Shown: positions 9,532-18,205 of the stretch, piece after piece
Position numbering within the stretch: position 1 is the first letter of the stretch
How the letters are laid out: each line of letters opens with the position of its first letter
DNA from: Pseudomonas putida
Lineage (GTDB): Bacteria; Pseudomonadota; Gammaproteobacteria; Pseudomonadales; Pseudomonadaceae
Reading direction: 5' to 3'
NCBI RefSeq assembly: GCF_001941965.1
Contig: NZ_MKZO01000027.1
Coordinates: 1-64,000, forward strand
DNA: 64,000 nt
Position numbers and translations under genes: made by a program
Notes under the pieces: generated by a model
Database searches by the model: none
Seen by the model: only the letters and a program-made list of their open reading frames with translations
What the model was told of the DNA's origin: nothing

Positions 9532-10362
9532 ATGTCAGCGCGTTGGACCACTGCGGTACTGGATACGAATGTCAGCGGCGGCCTGGTGGTCGTGCGCAGC
9601 GCCGAAGGATTCATGGTGGACGCCAATGGCGCGCTGTTCCCTCGCGACTGGTTCAAGCGCCAGGAGCCGGATATCCGCTTCGAGCACGGCATCGGTCACT
9701 ACGACGGGCAGCCGGTCTACCTGATCGAGCTGCACGGCGCCCAGGCGCTGCCGGGCTGCAGCTGGCGCGGGCTGCGCCAGTTCATGCTGGAAGGGGATTA
9801 CGACACCTACAAGATCCTCGGCTATGCCGCGCAGATCGCCACCTGGGCCCGCGAGCACCGTTTCTGCGGCAGTTGCGGCCAGGCGATGACCCAGGTGCCG
9901 CGGGAGCGGGCGATGTACTGCCAGCCCTGCGACCTGCGCAGCTACCCGCGCATCTCGCCGAGCATGATCGTGCTGATCACCCGTGGCGACGAGATCCTCC
10001 TGGCCCGTTCACCGCGCTTCGTCACCGGCGTCTACAGCACCCTGGCGGGCTTTGCCGAGCCGGGGGAGTCGGCGGAGGATTGCCTGGTCCGGGAGGTGCG
10101 CGAGGAGGTGGCCCTGGAGGTGCAGAACATCCAGTACGTCGGCAGCCAGTGCTGGCCGTTCCCGCATTCGATGATGCTCGGCTTCCATGCCGAGTACGCG
10201 GGTGGGGAGATCGTCATGCAGCCGGACGAGATCGAGGATGCCCAGTGGTTCCGCGTCGACGCCTTGCCACCGCTGCCCGCCGGGCGCTCCATTGCCCGCT
10301 ACCTGATCGACCTGTACGTAGCGCGCCGTTTAGGCCTGGCCGAACCAGTGCTGCCACGCTAG
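9532..10362 (+). CDS. nudC: NADH pyrophosphatase NudC
   Basis: This 276-residue Nudix hydrolase cleaves NAD(H) and can remove NAD caps from RNA in characterised homologues. It shows an N-terminal domain, a zinc ribbon (CGSCGQAM and YCQPCD), and a Nudix box with GFAEPGES and REVREEVALEV. The family tail motif SQPWPFPxS appears here as SQCWPFPHS. The Nudix-box glycine after EE is alanine here, a mild departure. The start follows AAGGAAAGGGA. The final 33 bases overlap the convergent permease gene. Confidence 0.92.
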   Translation: MSARWTTAVLDTNVSGGLVVVRSAEGFMVDANGALFPRDWFKRQEPDIRFEHGIGHYDGQPVYLIELHGAQALPGCSWRGLRQFMLEGDYDTYKILGYAAQIATWAREHRFCGSCGQAMTQVPRERAMYCQPCDLRSYPRISPSMIVLITRGDEILLARSPRFVTGVYSTLAGFAEPGESAEDCLVREVREEVALEVQNIQYVGSQCWPFPHSMMLGFHAEYAGGEIVMQPDEIEDAQWFRVDALPPLPAGRSIARYLIDLYVARRLGLAEPVLPR

Positions 10363-11109
10363 GCGCACGGTCAGCGCCAGGACCACGGTGATGAACACCG
10401 GGCGAATGAACTTCGAACCGCCGCTGATGGCGGTTCGGGCGCCGAAGAAAGCGCCGACCATCAATGCCGAACCCATCGACAGGCCGACCAGCCAATCCAC
10501 CTGACCCGAGAAGATGAACACCGTCAGCGCTGCGGCGTTGCTGACGAAGTTCATGCTGCGTGCCACGCCGCTGGCCTTGACCAGGTCGATGGGGTAGATC
10601 AGCAGGGTGCTGACGGTCCAGAAGGCGCCGGTGCCCGGGCCGGCCACGCCATCGTAGAAGCCCAGGGTGAAGCCTTGCGGGAACTGCCATTTCTTCTTGA
10701 TCGGGACGTCGGCGTCCAGCGGCGCCTTGGGCGTGCCGCCAAACAGCAGGTAGACGCCGCAGGCGAAGACGATCACCGGGAGCATCTTGTTCAGCCATTC
10801 GGCAGGCAGGTAATGGGCGATGACGGCGCCGATCAGGGCGCCGACCAGGGTGCCGACCAGCGCGTGTTTCCATTGCGCCGGGTGGAACAGCTTGCGCCGG
10901 TAGTAGGTGAAGCCGGCGGTGGCCGAGCCGAAGGTGGAGCTGAGTTTGTTGGTGCCCAGGACCAGGTGGGGCGGCATCCCGGCGGTGAGCAGGGCCGGGG
11001 TGGTCAGCAGGCCGCCGCCACCGGCGATGGCATCGATGAAACCGGCGACGAAGGCCACGGCGGCGAGAATGGCGAGGGTGGTGAGGTCAACGCTGAGTTC
11101 GAAAGGCAT
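10330..11109 (-). CDS. TSUP/TauE-SafE family membrane permease
   Basis: This 259-residue integral membrane protein belongs to the TauE/SafE (TSUP) family of sulfite or organosulfur anion transporters. It has the family signatures GFIDAIAGGGGLLTTPALL near the N-terminus and a second half-repeat with FYDGVAGPGTGAFWT. About seven to eight hydrophobic segments can be counted. Substrates vary across the family (sulfite, sulfolactate, acetate) and cannot be told from sequence. It is monocistronic and convergent with nudC, their 3' ends overlapping by 33 bases. Confidence 0.88.
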   Translation of the reverse strand: MPFELSVDLTTLAILAAVAFVAGFIDAIAGGGGLLTTPALLTAGMPPHLVLGTNKLSSTFGSATAGFTYYRRKLFHPAQWKHALVGTLVGALIGAVIAHYLPAEWLNKMLPVIVFACGVYLLFGGTPKAPLDADVPIKKKWQFPQGFTLGFYDGVAGPGTGAFWTVSTLLIYPIDLVKASGVARSMNFVSNAAALTVFIFSGQVDWLVGLSMGSALMVGAFFGARTAISGGSKFIRPVFITVVLALTVRLAWQHWFGQA

Positions 11110-11200
11110 GGGGGATTTCTTGTGCGACAGGGGCTGGCGAGAAGGGCTCGCCGGAAGCGGGGTATGGTACGCCTGTCGTCGGGATTTGTGTGTTTCTTGA

Positions 11201-11285
11201 GGGCCTCATCGCTGGCAAGCCAGCTCCCACAGTGATCGCGTGCACCGCCGGACCTGTGGGAGCTGGCTTGCCAGCGATGAGGCCC
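11201..11285. repeat. REP inverted pair
   Basis: The arms 11201-11232 and 11254-11285 are perfect 32-base inverted copies, each containing CTGGCAAGCCAGCTCCCACA or its complement, with a 21-base loop. The element lies between the permease promoter side and the SDR stop. Confidence 0.94.
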
Positions 11286-11302
11286 TCAAGTTCACCGGAG
11301 AA

Positions 11303-12070
11303 TCAGGACAGGAACCCCCCGTCCACATTCAGCGCCACCCCGGTGGTATAGCTGGACGCATCACTGGCCAGGTACAGCACGGCCCCCGCCATTTCCTTCG
11401 GATCGGCCACCCGCTTCAGCGGGATCTGCTGCAGGGCGGTGTTCAGGATCGCATCGTTCTTCACCAGCGCCGAGGCGAACTTGGTGTCGGTCAGCCCCGG
11501 CAACAGCGCGTTGCAGCGAATGCCGAACGCCGCGCATTCCTTGGCGAAGACCTTGGTCATGTTGATCACCGCCGCCTTGGTCACCGAGTAGATGCCTTGG
11601 AACACGCCCGGCGAGACCCCGTTGATCGACGCCACGTTGATGATGCTGCCGCCACCGTGCTCGCGCATCAGCTTGCCGGCTTCCACCGACATGAAGAAGT
11701 AGCCGCGGATATTCACGTCTACGGTCTTCTGGAAGGCGCCCAGATCGGTATCCAGCACATTGCAGAACTGCGGGTTGGTCGCGGCGTTGTTGACCAGGAT
11801 GTCCAGACGCCCGAACTCTTCGCGGATGCGCGCGAAGACCGCAGTGATCTGCTCCATCTCGCCAATATGGCAGGCAACTGCCGTGGCCTTGCCGCCGGCC
11901 GCGACAATGGCGTCGGCGACCTGCTGGCAGCCGTCCAGCTTGCGGCTGGAGACGATCACATGGGCACCCTGCTGGGCCAGCAGGTGGGCGATGGCCTCGC
12001 CGATACCGCGGCTGGCCCCGGAAACGAAGGCGATCTTGCCGTCGAGGTCGAACAGTTGGGTCTTGGACAT
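11303..12070 (-). CDS. SDR family NAD(P)-dependent oxidoreductase
   Basis: This 255-residue classical short-chain dehydrogenase has the cofactor motif GASRGIGEAIAHLL, NNAA, catalytic Ser in INVASINGVSPG and the YSVTKAA active-site Tyr/Lys, and ends with the usual VDGGF. It is 20 bases downstream of a phosphotransferase gene on the same strand, so the two are probably one operon. In the P. putida levulinate (lva) pathway and in mitochondrial 4-hydroxyacid catabolism, an ACAD10/LvaA-type kinase acts on hydroxyacyl-CoAs. An oxidoreductase partner acting on a hydroxyacyl substrate is plausible here. The exact substrate is unknown. Confidence 0.87.
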   Translation of the reverse strand: MSKTQLFDLDGKIAFVSGASRGIGEAIAHLLAQQGAHVIVSSRKLDGCQQVADAIVAAGGKATAVACHIGEMEQITAVFARIREEFGRLDILVNNAATNPQFCNVLDTDLGAFQKTVDVNIRGYFFMSVEAGKLMREHGGGSIINVASINGVSPGVFQGIYSVTKAAVINMTKVFAKECAAFGIRCNALLPGLTDTKFASALVKNDAILNTALQQIPLKRVADPKEMAGAVLYLASDASSYTTGVALNVDGGFLS

Positions 12071-12090
12071 GGCAGGTTCCTTTTGTAGTT

Positions 12091-13158
12091 TCAGAGACTG
12101 GACGCGTCGATGACCTTGAGGCTCATGCGCTCCAGCAGCGTGTTCATGTGGATGAACTGGGCGAAGCGCTTGTCCTGGGTCTGGCCGTGGTAGAAGCGGT
12201 AGTAGATCTGCTGGACGATCCCGGCCAGGCGGAACAGGCCGTAGGTGTAGTAGAAGTCGAAATTGGCGATCTCGATCCCGGAGCGCTCGGCGTAGTAGTC
12301 GACGAACTGGCGGCGGGTAAGCATGCCCGGGGCGTTGGACGGCTGCCGGCGCATCAGTTGCACCGGCGCCGGGTCGGCCGCCTCGATCCAGTAGGCGAGG
12401 GTGTTACCCAGGTCCATCAGCGGGTCGCCGATGGTGGTCATTTCCCAGTCCAGCACGCCGATGATGCGCATCGGGTTTTCCGCATCGAGGATCACGTTGT
12501 CGAAGCGGTAGTCGTTATGGATGATGCCCGGGCGTGGGTGGTCCGCCGGCATCTTCTCGCGCAGCCAGGCGATCACCGCTTCCCAGCGCGGCGCGTCCGG
12601 GGTCAGGGCTTTCTCGTAGCGCCCGGCCCAGCCTTCGATCTGCCGCTGCACGTAGCCGTCCGGCTTGCCCAGGTCGGCCAGGCCGACGGCGTGGTAGTCG
12701 ACCTGGTGCAGTTCCACCAGGCGGTCGATGAAGCTCTTGCACAGGGCCTCGGTGCGCGCCGCGTCGAAGCCCAGCTCCGGTGGCAGGTCGGAGCGCAGGA
12801 TGATGCCCTTGACCCGCTCCATCACGTAGAACTCGCCGCCGATCAGCGACTCGTCGGTGCAATGCACGTAGGCCTTGGGGCAGTAGGGGAAGCCGGCATT
12901 CAGCTGGTTGAGGATGCGGAACTCGCGGCCCATGTCATGGGCGGACCTGGCCTTGCTGCCGAAGGGCGGGCGACGCAGGACGAACTCGCGCTGCGGGTAG
13001 CTGACCAGGTAGGTCAGGTTCGAGGCGCCGCCCGGGAACTGGCTGATCACCGGCGTGCCCTCGAGGCCGGCGATATGCGCCTTGAGGTACGGGTCGATCA
13101 GGGCGGAGTCGAGCTCCTCGCCGGGGCGGACCTGGGTGGACTGATCGGTGAGCGACAT
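12091..13158 (-). CDS. LvaA/ACAD10-type aminoglycoside-phosphotransferase-fold kinase
   Basis: This 355-residue kinase-fold protein has the APH family catalytic loop IIHNDYRFDNVILD and the metal-binding GVLDWEMTTIGDP. The N-terminal nucleotide region contains FPGGASNLTYLV and FVLRRPP. This arrangement is that of the ACAD10/11 kinase domain and LvaA, which phosphorylate 4-hydroxyacyl-CoA on the way to beta-oxidation, not of antibiotic-resistance enzymes. It is followed by the SDR gene and preceded by SCP2 and histidine-phosphatase genes on the same strand, with a terminator between. Function as a hydroxyacyl-CoA kinase is inferred from family and context. Confidence 0.85.
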   Translation of the reverse strand: MSLTDQSTQVRPGEELDSALIDPYLKAHIAGLEGTPVISQFPGGASNLTYLVSYPQREFVLRRPPFGSKARSAHDMGREFRILNQLNAGFPYCPKAYVHCTDESLIGGEFYVMERVKGIILRSDLPPELGFDAARTEALCKSFIDRLVELHQVDYHAVGLADLGKPDGYVQRQIEGWAGRYEKALTPDAPRWEAVIAWLREKMPADHPRPGIIHNDYRFDNVILDAENPMRIIGVLDWEMTTIGDPLMDLGNTLAYWIEAADPAPVQLMRRQPSNAPGMLTRRQFVDYYAERSGIEIANFDFYYTYGLFRLAGIVQQIYYRFYHGQTQDKRFAQFIHMNTLLERMSLKVIDASSL

Positions 13159-13297
13159 GCCTTTTCCTTATTTTGGTAGCCATGGAACATTGGCTAATCT
13201 AATGATCGCATGCAGACCTGCCAAGCACTGCCATGCCTTATTGGCGCGGGTGTTGCGGGTCGATAAGCGCTCCTGATGCCGGCTGCGGGCGAAAAAA

Positions 13298-13323
13298 AAC
13301 CGAAGCGGACAAACGCTTCGGTT
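13298..13323 (-). terminator. Rho-independent terminator after the SCP2 gene
   Basis: A 10-base-pair stem AACCGAAGCG/CGCTTCGGTT with a six-base loop is followed on the minus strand by a run of eight T (13292-13299). It ends the histidine phosphatase-SCP2 transcript before the phosphotransferase promoter. Confidence 0.85.
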
Positions 13324-13344
13324 TCTTCGTCACGGGCGCGGAAA

Positions 13345-13662
13345 TTACGCCGGGAACAGCTCGCTGAGCTTCATCGACAGCATCATGTCGCCTTCGACGC
13401 GCAGCTTGCCGCCCATGAAGGCCTGCATGCCGTCGGTCTCGCCGCTGACGATGCCTTTCAGGGTTTCGCTGTCCATCACCAGGGTGCAGTTGGCGTCGGC
13501 GTTTTCACCTTCCTGCAGGTCGCAGGTGCCATCCTTGACGATCAGCGCGTAGTGCTTGTTTTCGTCGGTGATGTTGAAACCGAAGATCAGGTCCAGGCCG
13601 GCGGCGGCGCTTGGGTTGAATTTGGCTTTCATGGCTTCAACGGCTTTGGCGACTTCGCTCAT
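13345..13662 (-). CDS. SCP2 sterol-binding domain protein
   Basis: This 105-residue protein is a single SCP2 (sterol carrier) domain: MSEVAKAVEAMKAKFNPSAA, GLDLIFGFNITDE and a C-terminal FMGGKLRVEGDMMLSMKLSELF typical of the family. Such proteins bind acyl chains or acyl-CoAs in a hydrophobic tunnel. It follows the histidine phosphatase gene by 53 bases, probably in one transcript closed by the terminator at 13298. The neighbouring acyl-metabolism genes support a lipid-carrier role. Confidence 0.9.
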   Translation of the reverse strand: MSEVAKAVEAMKAKFNPSAAAGLDLIFGFNITDENKHYALIVKDGTCDLQEGENADANCTLVMDSETLKGIVSGETDGMQAFMGGKLRVEGDMMLSMKLSELFPA

Positions 13663-13715
13663 GGTGTTTTCCTTATTGAGTGGTTTCGGTTACGCAGGGT
13701 CGTTATGCGCCGGAT

Positions 13716-14426
13716 TCATCGCCAGGTGACGAGTTCCGGCACCCTCAGCAGCCGCACATGGGCTTGGCTGTTGAAGGAGGCCAGGGTCACCTCGCTGCCG
13801 CGGAATTTCAGCTGGCTGAGCGAGGTGTTGATGATCTGCCAGTTCAGCTCGAAGGCCTGGCTGGGGCTGACGCCGGTGATGCGGTGGAGCAGGGCGGCGA
13901 TGGTTCCGCCCGAGGTGAAGATGGCGATATTGTCGCCGCCGGCGGCTTGCTCCAGGACGCGCTGCAGGCCTTCGCCGGTACGCTGGACAAAGGCCGCCCA
14001 GCTCTCGATGCCGTCGCGATCGTGCTGGCCGCCGTGCCAGCGCTCGACCAGCAGGGCGAACAGGCGCTGGAATTCGGCACGGTGTTCGCGGGCATTGCGC
14101 AGCACGTTCAGGGCTTCGGGTTCTTCCGGGAGCAGCGCGGGGAGCAGGGCGCGGATGACGGCGTCGGCGTCGAATTCATTGAAGGCGGCGTCGGTTTCCA
14201 CATCCGGGACCTTCACGCCACTGGCCTGCATGGCGCCGAGGGTCAGGAAAGCCGTGTCCTGCTGGCGGCGCAGGTCGCCGGCGACGCAACGGTCGAGCTT
14301 GAGCCCGAGCTGGACCAGGTGGGCGCCGAGGGCTTCGCTCTGGCGCATGCCGACCGACGAAAGTACGTCGTAGTCGTCGCAACCGAAAGAGGCCTGGCCA
14401 TGTCGTATCAGGTAGATGCTGCCCAC
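13716..14426 (-). CDS. Histidine phosphatase family protein
   Basis: This 236-residue protein begins MGSIYLIRHGQASFG, the RHG phosphohistidine motif of the phosphoglycerate mutase-like superfamily. A second catalytic region IAIFTSGGTIAALLHR lies in the C-terminal half. Members include phosphatases of sugars, nucleotides and small metabolites, so the substrate cannot be assigned. It heads an operon with the SCP2 gene. Pairing with an LvaA-type kinase next door suggests it might act on a phosphorylated intermediate, but that is inference. Confidence 0.88.
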   Translation of the reverse strand: MGSIYLIRHGQASFGCDDYDVLSSVGMRQSEALGAHLVQLGLKLDRCVAGDLRRQQDTAFLTLGAMQASGVKVPDVETDAAFNEFDADAVIRALLPALLPEEPEALNVLRNAREHRAEFQRLFALLVERWHGGQHDRDGIESWAAFVQRTGEGLQRVLEQAAGGDNIAIFTSGGTIAALLHRITGVSPSQAFELNWQIINTSLSQLKFRGSEVTLASFNSQAHVRLLRVPELVTWR

Positions 14427-14624
14427 GTCGTCTGCCCGGGAAATTGGATCTGGCGAGGTTAGGTTGCCATTCTTTCGGTGTCAACGAAAAAACATACAAG
14501 CGTTTGAAAAGGGCGTTTGAACTGTGGTGCCAGACATTTCCTACGCTGGCGACAGCGGATTGACGCCGGTATGCTTCACTATCGTTTTTTAGCGCCCTGA
14601 TGCGCAGTTCAACAAGGAGCAATC

Positions 14625-15644
14625 GTGGAGTTTCTTGCAGAGTACGCAAGCTTTCTCGCCAAAACCGCCACCCTGGTGATCGCCGTGCTGGTCGTGCTGT
14701 CGGCGATTGCCGGCATGCGCGGCAAGGGCCGGCGCAAGGCCGGGGGGCAGTTGCAGGTCACCCGGCTCAACGAGTTCTACAAGGACCTGCGTGAGCGCCT
14801 GGAATCCGGGCTGTTGGAGAAGCACCAGCTCAAGGCCTTGCGCAAGCAGCAGGCCAAGGAGCAGAAGAAGCTGAAGAAGGCGACCGCCGATGAAAAGCCG
14901 CGGGTCTTCGTTCTGGATTTCGACGGCGATATCAAGGCTTCTGCCACCGAGAGCCTGCGTAACGAGATCACTGCGCTGCTGACCCTGGCGACCCCGCGGG
15001 ACGAAGTGGTACTGCGTCTGGAAAGCGGCGGCGGCATGGTCCACAGCTATGGCCTGGCCGCCTCGCAACTGGCGCGCATTCGCCAGGCCGGTGTGCCGCT
15101 GACCGTGTGCATCGACAAGGTCGCGGCCAGCGGCGGCTACATGATGGCCTGCATCGGCGAGCGCATCGTCAGTGCGCCGTTCGCCATTCTGGGTTCGATT
15201 GGTGTGGTAGCGCAGTTGCCCAACGTCAACCGGCTGCTGAAGAAGCACGACATCGATTTCGAGGTGCTGACCGCCGGTGAGTACAAGCGCACCCTGACGG
15301 TGTTCGGCGAAAACACCGAGAAGGGCCGGGAGAAGTTCCAGGAAGACCTGGATGTGACCCACCAGCTGTTCAAGGACTTCGTCTCGCGCTATCGGCCGCA
15401 ATTGCATATCGATGACGTGGCGACTGGCGAGGTGTGGCTGGGTGTGGCCGCGTTGAACAAGCAACTGGTGGATGAGCTGAAGACCAGTGATGAATACTTG
15501 AGCGAGCGGGCCCGGGAGTCGAACCTGTACCACCTGCACTTTGCCGAGCGCAAGAGTTTGCAGGAGCGGGTGGGGCTGGCGGCCAGCGGGGCGGTGGAGA
15601 ATACCGTGCTGGGGATCTGGAGCAGGATCAGTCGTTGGCGGTGA
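14625..15644 (+). CDS. sohB: Membrane-anchored S49 family protease SohB
   Basis: This 339-residue protein has one N-terminal membrane anchor (FLAKTATLVIAVLVVLSAIAG), a basic linker, and an S49 peptidase domain with RLESGGGMVHSYG, catalytic-serine segment KVAASGGYMMACIGERIVSAP and ILGSIGVVAQLPN. Length and layout match SohB, a putative periplasm-facing inner-membrane peptidase related to SppA. The start is GTG 14625, seven bases after AAGGAG. It is a single gene followed by a REP pair and a strong bidirectional terminator. Confidence 0.93.
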   Translation: MEFLAEYASFLAKTATLVIAVLVVLSAIAGMRGKGRRKAGGQLQVTRLNEFYKDLRERLESGLLEKHQLKALRKQQAKEQKKLKKATADEKPRVFVLDFDGDIKASATESLRNEITALLTLATPRDEVVLRLESGGGMVHSYGLAASQLARIRQAGVPLTVCIDKVAASGGYMMACIGERIVSAPFAILGSIGVVAQLPNVNRLLKKHDIDFEVLTAGEYKRTLTVFGENTEKGREKFQEDLDVTHQLFKDFVSRYRPQLHIDDVATGEVWLGVAALNKQLVDELKTSDEYLSERARESNLYHLHFAERKSLQERVGLAASGAVENTVLGIWSRISRWR

Positions 15645-15650
15645 CCTATC

Positions 15651-15735
15651 GGGCCTCATCGCTGGCAAGCCAGCTCCCACAAGGTCCGCGTGCACCGCTA
15701 ACCCTGTGGGAGCTGGCTTGCCAGCGATAGGGCCC
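15651..15735. repeat. REP inverted pair
   Basis: Facing REP copies (GGGCCTCATCGCTGGCAAGC from 15651; the reverse arm ends GATAGGGCCC at 15735) lie just after the sohB stop and before the shared terminator. Confidence 0.93.
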
Positions 15736-15744
15736 TCAAGAACG

Positions 15745-15775
15745 AAAAAGCCCCGTCAGATTGACGGGGCTTTTT
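15745..15775. terminator. Bidirectional Rho-independent terminator
   Basis: A 14-base-pair perfect stem, AAAAAGCCCCGTCA/TGACGGGGCTTTTT, with a three-base loop has T-runs on both strands. It serves sohB on the plus strand and the cysI-DUF934 operon on the minus strand. Confidence 0.95.
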
Positions 15776-15794
15776 CATGTCAGCGGTCGAACGA

Positions 15795-16289
15795 TCAACG
15801 CCGACGGAACAACGGCAGCGGCTCGTCAGTCGCCGCCTGGTACGTCACCGAGAAGTCCTTCAGGCTTTCCAGCGCGTCTTCCGGGCTCTTGTCGGCACGG
15901 ATGGCGAAGGCGTCGAAACCGCAACGGGCCATGTAGAACAGCTGGTCGCGCAGCACGTCGCCAATGGCACGCAGCTCGCCGGTGAACTTGTAGCGGTCAC
16001 GCAGCAGGCGCGCATTGGAGTAGTTGCGCCCGTCGGTGAAGGCCGGGAAGTTCAGGGCGATGACTTGGAAATGCGCGACGTCTTCACCGATTTCCTCGGC
16101 TTCCTCGTCGCTGTCCAGCCACACGCCCAGGCCGCCATCACGGGCTTTCAGGGCATGGGCGTGTTCGCGCCAGAGTTGCAGCGGCACGATGTAGTCGTCG
16201 CAGTTGGTCAGCTCGTCGAGGGTGACTTCCTTGGGCAGCAGGTGCCAGGTTTCGTCAACGATCTGGTTGTTCTTAATGATTCGCTGCAT
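15795..16289 (-). CDS. DUF934 protein, sulfite reductase partner
   Basis: This 164-residue protein is the DUF934 family member found next to siroheme sulfite reductase genes in pseudomonads. Recognisable stretches are GVWLDSDEEAEEIGEDV, ALNFPAFTDGRNYSNARLLR and GFDAFAIRADK. Its first codons overlap the end of cysI by 17 bases, so translation is likely coupled. It is thought to be needed for or to assist CysI; the biochemical role is not established. The transcript ends at the terminator 15745-15775. Confidence 0.9.
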   Translation of the reverse strand: MQRIIKNNQIVDETWHLLPKEVTLDELTNCDDYIVPLQLWREHAHALKARDGGLGVWLDSDEEAEEIGEDVAHFQVIALNFPAFTDGRNYSNARLLRDRYKFTGELRAIGDVLRDQLFYMARCGFDAFAIRADKSPEDALESLKDFSVTYQAATDEPLPLFRRR

Positions 16290-17931
16290 AGACGCGCTCC
16301 TTGAAGGGGTCGATGCCGATACGCTGGTAGGTGTCGATGAAACGCTCGTCTTCGGTACGCTTTTCCACGTACACGGAGATCAGCTTCTCGATCACGTCCG
16401 GCATGGCGTCCTGGGCGAAGGACGGGCCGAGGATCTTGCCGAGGCTGGCGTCGCGGCTGGCGCTGCCACCCAGGGAGACCTGGTAGAACTCTTCACCCTT
16501 CTTGTCCACGCCGAGAATGCCGATGTGGCCGACGTGGTGGTGACCGCAGGCGTTCATGCAACCCGAGATGTTCAGGTCCAGTTCGCCGATGTCGAACAGG
16601 TAGTCCAGGTCGTCGAAACGGCGCTGGATGGATTCGGCGATCGGGATCGACTTGGCGTTGGCCAGGGAGCAGAAATCACCGCCAGGGCAGCAGATGATGT
16701 CGGTCAGCAGGCCGATGTTCGGGGTGGCGAAGCCATGCTCGCGCAGTTCCAGCCAGAGCGCGTGTAGCTCGCTCTGCTCGACGTCGGCGAGGATGATGTT
16801 CTGCTCGTGGGAGGTGCGCAGTTGGCCGAAGCTGTAGCGCTCGGCGAGGTCGGCGACCTTGTCCAGTTGCTTGTCGGTCAGGTCGCCCGGGGCGACGCCG
16901 GTGGGCTTGAGCGACAGGGTCACGGCGACGTAGCCCGGCTTCTTGTGCGCCAGGGTGTTGCGCACGCGCCAGCGGGCGAAGCCCGGGTGCTGCTGGTCGA
17001 GCTCGGCCAGTTGCCCGTCGAGGTTGTCCAGGGCCTTGTAGTCCGGGTCGACGAAGTGCTTGGCAACGCGCTGCACTTCGGCGTCGGTCAGGGTGGTCTG
17101 GCCGCCGCGCAGGTGGACCATCTCGGCCTCGACCTTCTCGGCGAAGACTTCAGGGGTCAGGGCCTTGACCAGGATCTTGATCCGCGCCTTGTACTTGTTG
17201 TCACGGCGACCGTAACGGTTGTACACGCGCAGGATGGCGTCCAGGTAGCTGAGCAGGTCCTGCCAGGGCAGGAACTCGTTGATGAAGGCGCCGACCACCG
17301 GGGTGCGGCCCAGGCCGCCACCGACCAGGACGCGGAAGCCCAGTTCGCCGGCTTCGTTGTGCACCGGCTCCAGGCCGATATCGTGCACTTCGATGGCCGC
17401 ACGGTCGCTCTTCGAGCCGTTGATGGCGATCTTGAACTTGCGCGGCAGGTAGGCGAATTCCGGGTGGAAGGTGGTCCACTGGCGGACGATCTCGCACCAT
17501 GGGCGCGGATCGATCAGCTCATCGGCGGCGACGCCGGCGAACTGGTCGGTGGTCACGTTGCGCAGGCAGTTGCCGCTGGTCTGGATCGCGTGCATCTGCA
17601 CGGTGGCCAGTTCAGCGAGGATCTCCGGGATGTCTTCCAGGGCCGGCCAGTTGTACTGCACGTTCTGCCGGGTGCTGATGTGCGCGTAGCCCTTGTCGTA
17701 GTCGCGCGCGATCTTGGCCAGCATGCGGGTCTGGCGCGAGGTCAGCTGGCCATAGGGCACGGCGACACGCAGCATCGGGGCAAAACGTTGGATATAGAGG
17801 CCGTTCTGCAGGCGCAGAGGGCGGAATTCTTCTTCGCTCAGCTCGCCGGCCAGGTAGCGGCGGGTCTGATCCCGGAACTGCTTGACGCGGTCCTCGATGA
17901 TCCGCTGATCGTACTCGTCGTATACGTACAT
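16273..17931 (-). CDS. cysI: Sulfite reductase hemoprotein (ferredoxin/NirA-type) CysI
   Basis: This 552-residue protein reduces sulfite to sulfide in cysteine biosynthesis using siroheme and a 4Fe-4S cluster. Cluster ligands are seen as DIICCPGGDFCSLANAK and SGCMNACGHHHVGHIG; the two ferrite-reductase half repeats are present, with LPRKFKIAINGS in the first. I chose the ATG at 17931 (MYVYDEYDQRII), preceded by AGGACC, rather than an upstream in-frame ATG that adds 14 unlikely residues. It is the first gene of an operon with the DUF934 gene. No CysJ partner is nearby, in keeping with the ferredoxin-linked form. Confidence 0.94.
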   Translation of the reverse strand: MYVYDEYDQRIIEDRVKQFRDQTRRYLAGELSEEEFRPLRLQNGLYIQRFAPMLRVAVPYGQLTSRQTRMLAKIARDYDKGYAHISTRQNVQYNWPALEDIPEILAELATVQMHAIQTSGNCLRNVTTDQFAGVAADELIDPRPWCEIVRQWTTFHPEFAYLPRKFKIAINGSKSDRAAIEVHDIGLEPVHNEAGELGFRVLVGGGLGRTPVVGAFINEFLPWQDLLSYLDAILRVYNRYGRRDNKYKARIKILVKALTPEVFAEKVEAEMVHLRGGQTTLTDAEVQRVAKHFVDPDYKALDNLDGQLAELDQQHPGFARWRVRNTLAHKKPGYVAVTLSLKPTGVAPGDLTDKQLDKVADLAERYSFGQLRTSHEQNIILADVEQSELHALWLELREHGFATPNIGLLTDIICCPGGDFCSLANAKSIPIAESIQRRFDDLDYLFDIGELDLNISGCMNACGHHHVGHIGILGVDKKGEEFYQVSLGGSASRDASLGKILGPSFAQDAMPDVIEKLISVYVEKRTEDERFIDTYQRIGIDPFKERVYAANH

Positions 17932-18205
17932 AGGGGTCCTGTTCTCAAGCTGCTTGCAGCTAATCGCGCGCACGGCCGCGCACTCCGGATGCGGAGCCGG
18001 GGAAAGATAGCAGGTTGTATTTATGTGAAAAAGTGATGTTTTTGCATATGAAAAGAACGAAACGGACTAAGTGAGACTGGCTGTCGTTTGTAAGCGGATT
18101 TGACCATCCGCCGGGCGGTAAAAGTCCCTGCTTGAGCAATGGGCATTGCTCGACTTAACTGCTGGAGGTGTGCATTCCCATAACCACTACAAAAGAGGCG
18201 ATGCA

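Noticed and set aside
12091..13158. Aminoglycoside resistance phosphotransferase
   Set aside because: The APH fold is present, but the sequence is of the ACAD10/LvaA type and it sits among acyl-metabolism genes.
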